Shown: positions 57,817 to 64,000 of the stretch, in pieces | How positions within the stretch are numbered: the stretch's first letter is position 1 | How the letters are laid out: every line of letters starts with the position of its first letter | From: Cryphonectria parasitica EP155 | Taxonomy: Eukaryota > Ascomycota > Sordariomycetes > Diaporthales > Cryphonectriaceae | Length of the DNA stretch: 64,000 nt | Assembly (NCBI RefSeq): GCF_011745365.1 | Contig: NW_024468910.1 | Location: 896,068 to 960,067 of the forward strand | Reading direction: 5' to 3' | Made by a program: the position numbers and the translations under genes | The notes under the pieces: generated by a model | Databases searched by the model: none | What the model was told of the DNA's origin: nothing | What the model saw: only the letters and a program-made list of their open reading frames with translations

Positions 57817-58439
57817 GATGATCGCTCTGCTCCGAACCGAGATTCAGAGCCTTCAGAGGTTTCATTCTCCAGGAAATCCGATTAGTTAACTACAGAATTC
57901 CTCAGATCCACAGAATTCCAGTCAAAACCCTCAAAAGAAGAATCTCCAGCTACAACAGCAGATTTCTCAGCTATCACAGCCTGCACTTCAGTAGCAACAC
58001 GCACCCTCTCAGCCTCAGCCTCCTCAGCCTCCTCTTTCTCAAGCTTCTCGAGATTCTTGAGATCTCAACGAATAGCCCGAGATATCCTCTCATACTACAT
58101 CTTCTTTTGTTAATGCAGTTGAAGCAACTTTAACTCCAACTTTTCTATCTCATCCTCCAGCTTTCGATGCTGAGTAGAGATAAGGAGGAGTTCGGCAGCA
58201 TTCGTTAGCTCCAGAACATTGCACTTAGCGCGATTCTGGGAAACGCACTCCAAGCAACGGGATGAATTGTGAGGAGAAACGATATACGATTGCAGGCCTC
58301 GACTGTTGCAATAAGAACAGGGATGCATATCGAAACTGTTTGAAAGAATGGACTGAAGAAGGAGATTTTTCTGCTTCTTTTTGTTGGAGCGAGGATTCGA
58401 GGATTTCAGTTTTGCGATTTTGTTGATTCTGTTCAGCAT
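57813..58439 (-). pseudogene. Gy1-C antisense zinc-cluster gene
   Basis: A 209-codon frame, ATG 58437-58439 to TAA 57813-57815, no intron. The first 109 codons are open. They hold a basic start (NPRSNKKKQKN) and the cluster CSYC-x7-[Y]-x9-CLEC-x7-C (SRCLECVSQNRAKCNV), with the third Cys changed to Tyr. A heptad-like region KLEDEIEKLELKLLQLH follows. After four stops (all CAR/CGA type) come EKLEKEEAEEAEAERVRV, the conserved SSFEGFDWNSVDLRN and a polar end. It meets the pol stop tail to tail. This is the longest uninterrupted N-terminal half among the copies. Confidence 0.78.
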
Positions 58440-58530
58440 TTTGATTAGGAAGGCAAGATTATGAATACGGAGACTTGCTAGAATACTTACAGAAGATTGT
58501 TGGGAATAATAACTGATAGAAAGGGAATGA
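58440..58530. other. Antisense-gene leader and polypurine region of copy C
   Basis: 91 bp ending with the purine run AGAAAGGGAATGA immediately before the 3' LTR. Confidence 0.5.
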
Positions 58531-58985
58531 TGTTATAACCTATTCAACATGCAGATTATAGAATAGGTTATGAGTAATAGGGATCAGGTATTAAGGATTT
58601 AATATTCTAACAAAGTATTAATTACATAATCCAGAGTTAGGGTTGTAAAGAAGGGAGGATCGTTAAGCTTGCTAGCAATCTCAACGAGCTTCACATCTTG
58701 AATCGCTAGACTCGCTAGCGATCCCAACGAGCTGTACTGAAGAGCTGAATATATAAGAACACATTCATTACCATTAGATGGATTCAGTACATAGCTCTTC
58801 AGTTGTCAATCTAAGTATCAGATTACTCTCTACTCTGATAGCCCCAAAGGCAGTGAATACTTGCATCACTTACTGAGACTTGTACGGTTCCGTATTCAAG
58901 GACTTGGCACTTTGACACCGCTCTTGTTAGCATAAACCCCCTTTGTGTACTTTGGAATCTTCGGATTGCTGCAGTGCTCATTACA
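58531..58985 (+). repeat. Gy1-C 3' LTR (455 bp)
   Basis: TGTTATAACC to CATTACA, with GTTAGGGTTG near 58632, a two-unit GATCG minisatellite, TATATAAG and both inverted arms. Confidence 0.95.
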
Positions 58986-58990
58986 CTGCA

Positions 58991-59548
58991 GGCCGCGGAA
59001 CTCATCCGCATAAATATAACGTGGGATGATAAATCTGGAATAACGGGATGAGATATCGATTGAATCGATCTAGTCTTGAGACGCTGGATGCATAAACAAT
59101 ATTCGTTACTAATAGATAGAGATACATAGCTCTTCAGCCATTATATACAATAGTCTTATGATCGCTGGACTCAGCCAAGCACGCCTGGCTTATAAGAACC
59201 CTTGCTCATTGCTCTAACGTTCATGCTTTCGTGCAACAGCGCTCGAGTCTGATAATCCGAATCTACTCCTCACAGTTTCAGAATTCGCGTGAAGATTACA
59301 TGATAAAGAGCAAGCTGGCTAGCCGAAGTTGAACAATTAGGAAGTCAGATGGAGAATAGCATACCCACTGCATACAGCCCTTTCTCCCCTCTCATGCGAC
59401 GTTCAAGGCCTGGGCAGAGAAGCCCAGCCTAGCAATCAGAACTAGAATTTTAAAATTTCCGCTCTAGTTTTATGAGAAGTCTTCCGCTCAAGATGCGTGG
59501 TTAGACTAGGTTAGCTTATTTATCGAGCAGCGACTCTCGCGGTTCACA
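58991..59548. other. Intergenic with a degenerate LTR core
   Basis: No gene seen. 59088-59150 resembles the Gy1 core (ATTCGTTACTAATAGATAG followed by ACATAGCTCTTCAG), so an older LTR is present but its ends are unclear. Confidence 0.45.
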
Positions 59549-59780
59549 ACAAAGAGCTGGATATATAAGAACACATTCATTATCACTAGAAGATTTAGTA
59601 CATAGCTCTTCATTCGTCAATCTAAGTTATTATTAATATACAGTGAATAGCTTCAAAGGCAGTGAATACTTGTATACGATACAACGGCGTTTCGTATTAA
59701 GAAGTATATGCTCTATACCGAACTTGCTAACATAAACTCAATCGGTTTAGAATCTACGGATTACTGCAGTGCTCATTACA
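59549..59780 (+). repeat. Degenerate 5'-truncated Gy1-type LTR
   Basis: AAAGAGCTGGATATATAAGA through GCAGTGCTCATTACA. The TATA box, one inverted arm and the LTR end are preserved, and the U3 region is missing or unrecognisable. Confidence 0.7.
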
Positions 59781-60192
59781 CATATCTATCAAAGGTATTA
59801 ACTCCAATTCGTTTTACAAATTCTCTTGATTTGTACATTCTAGTGTTGGCTGGATAATATCCTTTATAATATAATCTAGCTGTGTATCTGCTGCAGGCAC
59901 TTAGCTAGGCCGGTAAACTGCTTCGACTTTCAGCCATATCTTCCTTGGTTTTATTAGCAGCGCACACAATGAAGTTTCGTCCACTGGGGACCATAGACCA
60001 TTGAAATAGAACAACCAAGGCGAAAAGAGAAAAAAAAGAGAAAAGAAAACGAATCAAGAGAATAAACTAACGAAAATCATAGAAACATTTAAGTAGAACG
60101 AATTGTTTATATTCATTCTATCTAGCTCCAGCCAAAGTTCTATAAGGTGATCACTTGTGATCTAGAAATTCGCTTGAAATTGTGGTAGGGCG
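59781..60192. other. Intergenic, nothing recognised
   Basis: 412 bp, including an A/G-rich tract near 60013-60060. No coding frame of note. Confidence 0.4.
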
Positions 60193-60873
60193 TTATTTGG
60201 TAGTGTCCCTAGCTGTGCGAGATCGGAGCACACGTTTTCTCATGCGTGCATCATCCTGTGATATGGCTGGCGAAGCTTGTCGGGTTCTGGTGAAGCGAAA
60301 TGGGCGCTTAACGGACTTGAGAGCTGGTTCATTATCGTTGTAAGCTTTTGCTGGAGTAGGGGTTGTAATCTGGTTCCTTGGAGTACTAAGTCCCTGCCCC
60401 TCGAAATACTCAGCGAGCATCTTAGCAGCTGATCATCTCTTGTCTGGGTTGAACTGCGCCATCCCTTCCATGGGTTTCGCTCGATTCACCCTCTCCAAGG
60501 CCGCATTCTGCGCTTCGCATGGAGTCTTGAACTTGCCACTTTCAAGATGTCCACGGATATTATCAATATCAAGCATCCACAATACAGTAACAAAAAGAGA
60601 CCAAATATCCACCTTATTCTAAAGCTTAGACAGAGAGCTATCAAACAGTTCAGGGGCTGCATAATAATAAGTGCTAATCACAGTTTCTGCAGCAGCAAGT
60701 CTTTTGGAAAGACTGAAATCCCTAAGCTGGAAAGTGCACTGATCGCCTGGCTCTCTAACATAGAGAATATTCTCTGGCTTTATGTTTCGATGAACAATTC
60801 TGATTGATGTTAGATAATCAAGAGCCTGAAGCATCTGGCAAAGCATTAAGTCAAAGCCCCTCCTTGTTGGCAC
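60193..60873 (-). pseudogene. Protein kinase gene, N-lobe missing, two stops
   Basis: The minus strand gives a kinase C-lobe: LCQMLQALDYLTSIRIVHRN, then IKPENILYV (HRDxKxxN with Asp replaced by Asn), RDFSLSK (DFG with Gly replaced by Ser), YYYAAPELFD (APE), VDIWSLFVTVLWML (DxWS) and AQFNPDKR (the conserved Arg of helix I). A basic tail ends RSRTARDTTK. A TAG after SLSKL and a TGA after NPDKR interrupt it, both explainable by C-to-T. The frame ends at about 60873 in a C-rich repeat without an N-lobe, so the gene is truncated. The replaced catalytic Asp suggests it may already have been a pseudokinase. Confidence 0.75.
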
Positions 60874-60952
60874 CCCCCCCTTATTAGCACCCCTGAACGG
60901 CTATACCGCCCACTTATATATACATTATTTATATACATTTCTCTTCCTATTC
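60874..60952. other. C-rich junction
   Basis: A run of C followed by a near-repeat (GGCACCCCCC and AGCACCCCTG about 20 bp apart) and a TATATA stretch. It joins the kinase remnant to the transposase remnant. Confidence 0.4.
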
Positions 60953-61880
60953 ACCCACTACGATACAGTCCTTCTCGTCAGTAGGTAATTCGACATTGCT
61001 TTCTTCATCCTAACTATCGGCATTCCCATTTACCGCGTTTTAAGCCCTCTGTATATCTTCAATATCTGCAAACCTCGAATTTGGACTTGTATCAACCCTC
61101 CTTCTTTTAGTTGGCTTTCTAGCCTCAGCCTGGCTTTCCAATGCATCAATCTTCTCCAGGGCTCTAGCCCGTTCGACATCTCTTTCATTGAATGCTTTGC
61201 ATATCTTCCTGAAGAGTATCCGTTGTGTTGGGGCTAATGAAAGCTGATGCTGATTCTTCTGTATCTGGTGGTATAGATCTTTGCCTTTGTGAGGAGTTGA
61301 AATGATAGCTGATGGGCTTGAGGAGGCTTTCTGGGTAAGCTAAGGTGCTTTTGATGCTGTTGAATTTGAATTTGTTGTAGTTTGAATGTGCTGAGGGGTG
61401 TTCTCGAGGAGAAGAGGGCTCAAGAGTGGCTTGGAGGGTCTAACAGGCCATAAACCAGAAGCTTTCCACCCTCACTTGATATTCTGACTAGAAAGACCTT
61501 CCAAACGAGCCTCGTGATAGTTCTTGAGGAATAAACGCTTGCCTAGCACTGTTGAATCCCCCTACTGGCTCGTATGACTGACTTTTCGTCTGTATGCCCT
61601 CTTGAGAGACGAGAAGACTCCTAGGTCGAGGGGTTGAAGCTCGTGAGAGGTATGAGAAGATTTAGTTCTGCAAAGATTAGGCTGTGCACGATGGCCTGAA
61701 ATATTTCTGGGTGGATACTTGCTGCATTGATAAAGCTAACACGCTAGAAACAGTATACGCAAACAGTCTTTTCATTTCTCATAAACTATAACTCATATTT
61801 ATACCCGAGAAAATGCCTGCCGAATATATCTAGGCCAGCGAAGTACCCAACCTTGAATACCAACTCCCAGCGTGCAAAGA
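60953..61880 (-). pseudogene. Pogo/Fot1-like DDE_1 transposase C-terminal remnant
   Basis: The minus strand reads GHRAQPNLC, HTSHELQPLDLGVFSSLKRA, RKVSHTSQ, LFLKNYHEARLEGLSSQNIK and SGLWPVRPSKPLLSPLLLEN. It then has a basic coiled tail (ERARALEKIDALESQAEARK, then PTKRRRVD) and ends VVGE at the stop near 60953. The PLDxGxFxxLK block and the NIxxGWxxxGxxP block are hallmarks of fungal pogo/Tc1-mariner transposases, which cut and paste at TA. Stops (TAG, TGA, TAA) and a missing N-terminus make it inactive. Terminal inverted repeats were not found. Confidence 0.75.
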
Positions 61881-61915
61881 AGATTGCTAGGCTCAGGCTG
61901 CTACATGCTCTTTCA

Positions 61916-62164
61916 TTAGAATCTAGCAATGAGTAAGGGAGTAGCAATACTGACTAATGAAGACTGGTTTTGTTCTTGATAGGGGTATTTTTTGAGAACA
62001 TCCGACAGAGCATTATATGCTCTTGATCTTCGTACACAGCACCTACATAAGATTCGAGATGAAGTTTTGTGCTGATAGAGTATATCAAGAGGGCCGCATT
62101 TGCACATGTTGCAGTATCTCTCTCCCAGTATTGCTCGTGGTAACTCTTTGATATACCGATCCAT
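61916..62164 (-). CDS. Small Cys4 protein or exon (C-x2-C-x18-C-x2-C)
   Basis: The open frame from ATG 62162-62164 (MDRYIKELPRAILGERYCNM) is 82 codons; the frame extends 15 codons further upstream into an LTR fragment. It contains CNMC, 18 residues, then CRCCVRRSRAYN, a spacing shared with the exon at 38925-39203. The C-terminus is hydrophobic and polar without a motif. It may be the surviving last exon of a longer gene cut by the LTR at 62185. Possible zinc binding is inferred from the cysteines only. Confidence 0.45.
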   Translation of the reverse strand: MDRYIKELPRAILGERYCNMCKCGPLDILYQHKTSSRILCRCCVRRSRAYNALSDVLKKYPYQEQNQSSLVSIATPLLIARF

Positions 62165-62184
62165 CCTGTAGAAAACGAGAAAAG

Positions 62185-62273
62185 TGTAATGAACGCTGCA
62201 GTATCTCAAAGATCCTGAAGTATTCGTGGGTTTATGCTAACAAGAGCGGTGCCAAATATAAGCCTTGAATAGG
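62185..62273 (-). repeat. Gy1-type LTR end fragment
   Basis: TGTAATGAACGCTGCAGTAT and about 70 bp more of the LTR end, ending where the next LTR starts. Confidence 0.7.
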
Positions 62274-62650
62274 TGTAATGATGCACTGCAATACCCGAAG
62301 ATTCTGAAGTGCACAAAGAGTTTATGCTAACAAGAGCAGTGTCAAAGTGATATCCACTGAATACGGAACAAGTAACTGTAATCTGTGCAAGTGCTGATCA
62401 TTCGCCTTTGGAGCTATTCAAGTGTGTGACAAATGAATACTTAGATTGACGACTGAAGAGCTATGTCCTGGTGGTCTATCTAGTGGTAATGAACGTGTTC
62501 TTATATATCCAGCTCTTCAGTATGGCTCACTATTGCTCAGTGATGCTCACTGAGGCTCACTGCTGCTCACTGAGGCCCGGTGAGCACTGGTGAGCTCTTC
62601 TGATTGGTTGGCCTGTATCAACCCTAACCCTAGATTACCTAATCTTGGTT
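62274..62650 (-). repeat. Gy1-type LTR, diverged, lacking the U3 end
   Basis: TGTAATGATGCAC, both inverted arms (ACTGAAGAGCT and AGCTCTTCAGT), the antisense TATA, a GCTCACTG-rich repeat cluster (62524-62600) and CAACCCTAACCCTAG at 62619-62633. The terminal GGGTCATAACA is absent, so the right edge is approximate. Little RIP. Confidence 0.75.
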
Positions 62651-63582
62651 GGGCGTGTTCATCTTTCAAACTGTAACTGTAAATTCCGGCGTAAAAGTGA
62701 GCCGGAAGAAGGCATCTTCGAGTTGATCTCCTGGGCTTTCCTATGGCGGCTGGTCCATCAGCTCTAGCTTCTACATGCAAATATGGCGAGGAACAGATAG
62801 GCTAAGATCCCCAATTCTGCAGCCACGCCGGAACCCGGTGAGAGCGAGCAGAACCCCGAGCGATGAGAAAATCAACCCACGCCAGGAAACAGTTCCAACT
62901 CAAGAAGGGTCTCAGGCGCCCAAATGTGCCTCTGGTGCCGCGATTGAAAAGGGGCCGACCTGGTCTACCTGTTTTCATCTGCCGGCTGAGCTTTGGGCGG
63001 CGCAAGACGAGCTGACAAGGCACGCACGGGTATTCCGTACACAGAGCTACATTATTAGTCTCATTCCAGTGCCCTGAATGCATGCGCTAGAGCTTAATCC
63101 TACCCATTATGCAACACTATCTCAGTGAGAGCAATCATATGGAAAGAATTCAGCATGCACCCCATCTCCCCGAGCAATCTTGCTATCTCAATACCGAAGG
63201 CCAGTACCATCATATGCGCAATCTGCAATGGCCCAAGTTTCTGTTCACAGCTTTATGCTCTTATATCAATGAGAATCACATCAATAGCTTCCTTACCGAT
63301 AAGTGCAAATATGTTACTTGCCTGGGCATGCCCGGGTATGGACAATCTTGGTATTGATGCCTACGTCTCTCACATCTCTGCACAATACGGCGTTCAATCT
63401 ATGGAGCGTTGTCCTTTTTATCGCATCTTTCTCACTCCAAGGAGTCTGGTCACCCATATCCGGGCCCACTTTCGGCGATCATGCCCGCTTACTTGTCCAA
63501 AGCGATACTCAGCCTAGGTATCTTTATATATACAGTGCTATGCATCCCTCGAAATGCGGAGGCTTCCTCCACAGTAGCCGGT
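62651..63582. other. GC-balanced region without an assignable gene
   Basis: Overlapping frames exist on both strands at 62775-63083 and 63109-63644, but none shows a domain or clear splice structure. It could hold 3' untranslated or regulatory DNA of the gene at 63583. Confidence 0.35.
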
Positions 63583-64000
63583 TCACTGTGTTTGGCCATT
63601 GTGTAGGTATGTTGTCGGCTTGTCGGCTTGGACCCATTCCCTGATGAGGCGTTCGCGGATGTAGCTGGGGACGTCGCAGTCCTGGAGAGCAGCAGGAGTA
63701 GCAAACGGTCCCGCCCCGGTGATAACGCCGCCATCCCTCAAGCCTTCGTCAGCATTGTCTGTGGCGGCGTTGGCCTCCTGCTCTAGCGCCCGGAAGGTGG
63801 GGTCGTCCGCCTCGTCGGGTTCCTGGTCGGCAGGGGTTGTGGGTGTGACCTCGGCTTCAGCTGCAGCAGGGGCCCCCTGGTTCCTGGCATATGAGGTCTC
63901 GACGGCGCTGGAATACCAAGACAACTTCTGCTGGTGCTTGGGAGCTTCAATGTAAATTTTCAAAATAATAAAGATAATCTGGTCGTCGAGATCCCATTTG
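63583..64000 (-). CDS. 3' part of an unknown host gene, running off the window
   Basis: The minus-strand frame is open from the window edge (KWDLDDQIIFIILKIYIEAP) to TAG at 63583-63585, about 138 codons. It contains an Ala/Glu/Pro-rich low-complexity part (AAAEAEVTPTTPADQEPDEA) and a more ordered end (CDVPSYIRERLIREWVQADK). GC content is high and there are no RIP-type stops, so it is probably a functional gene or final exon. No family is recognised, and its start is beyond the window. Confidence 0.5.
   Translation of the reverse strand, partial: KWDLDDQIIFIILKIYIEAPKHQQKLSWYSSAVETSYARNQGAPAAAEAEVTPTTPADQEPDEADDPTFRALEQEANAATDNADEGLRDGGVITGAGPFATPAALQDCDVPSYIRERLIREWVQADKPTTYLHNGQTQ

Larger units (their letters stand above)
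43983..58985 (+). mobile_element. Gy1 copy C, full length, interrupted by copy D
   Basis: Two 455-bp LTRs (43983-44437 and 58531-58985) and a perfect target duplication CTGCA (43978-43982 and 58986-58990). Removing D (48632-56199) and one CAATA leaves a 7430-bp element with leader, gag, protease, RT, RNase H, integrase, chromodomain, antisense gene and 3' LTR. It is RIP-damaged but less so than A, B and E. Confidence 0.95.

Noticed and set aside
62775..63083. Overlapping 93-100 codon frames on both strands
   Set aside because: GC-rich DNA opens both strands. Neither has a domain, a convincing start or splice sites, so no gene is called.

Overview
This window is repeat-dominated nuclear DNA of a filamentous ascomycete (Pezizomycotina). 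The evidence is layers of nested LTR retrotransposons damaged by C-to-T / G-to-A changes on both strands. The damage shows as CAG/CAA to TAG/TAA and CGA/TGG to stop changes, catalytic Asp to Asn, zinc-knuckle His/Cys to Tyr, and very AT-rich stretches. This is the signature of repeat-induced point mutation (RIP). Sharp GC-balanced islands with short introns and fungal-type kinase genes interrupt it. The species cannot be named from the sequence.

Layout. 1-1733: an LTR tip and an AT-rich unrecognised block. 1734-about 8460: a minus-strand Ty3/gypsy element of a second family (Gy2). 9349-9667: a 319-bp LTR of a third family (LTR-X). 9668-20354: two 5'-truncated plus-strand copies (A, B) of the main chromodomain gypsy family (Gy1). 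20355-20756: LTR and gag fragment of another copy. 20757-36548: minus-strand Gy1 copy E, carrying two LTR-X insertions and a complete 7.7-kb Ty1/copia element (F, 26072-33810, TSD GTATT). 36549-37953: two stacked minus-strand 5' LTR/gag fragments (G, H). 37954-43977: a GC-balanced island with a truncated gene, a Cys-rich exon, an intact kinase-like gene, a solo LTR (TSD TTAGC), decayed genes and a 15-bp minisatellite. 43983-58985: Gy1 copy C (plus, TSD CTGCA) interrupted by Gy1 copy D (48632-56199, minus, TSD CAATA). 58991-64000: degenerate LTR pieces, a broken kinase gene, a pogo/Fot1-like transposase remnant, a small Cys4 ORF and the edge of another host gene.

Gy1 in coding order is: LTR of about 455 bp (TGTTATGACC...CATTACA), primer site, gag with a zinc knuckle, retropepsin, RT, RNase H, integrase, chromodomain, then a separate gene on the opposite strand, then the 3' LTR. 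That antisense gene is the most interesting object here. It is present in all five copies that keep the 3' end. It meets the pol stop codon tail to tail. It encodes a six-cysteine cluster spaced almost like a fungal Zn(II)2Cys6 (GAL4-type) domain, then a charged probable coiled coil and an acidic/aromatic tail. In copy D it has a 59-nt intron that restores frame. The unrelated copia element F also carries a convergent, intron-containing antisense gene in the same position. Gy1 appears to prime itself: the 9 nt next to the LTR match an LTR-internal 9-mer, and the two change together in copy D. The copia element instead has a primer site complementary to the initiator-tRNA anticodon arm.
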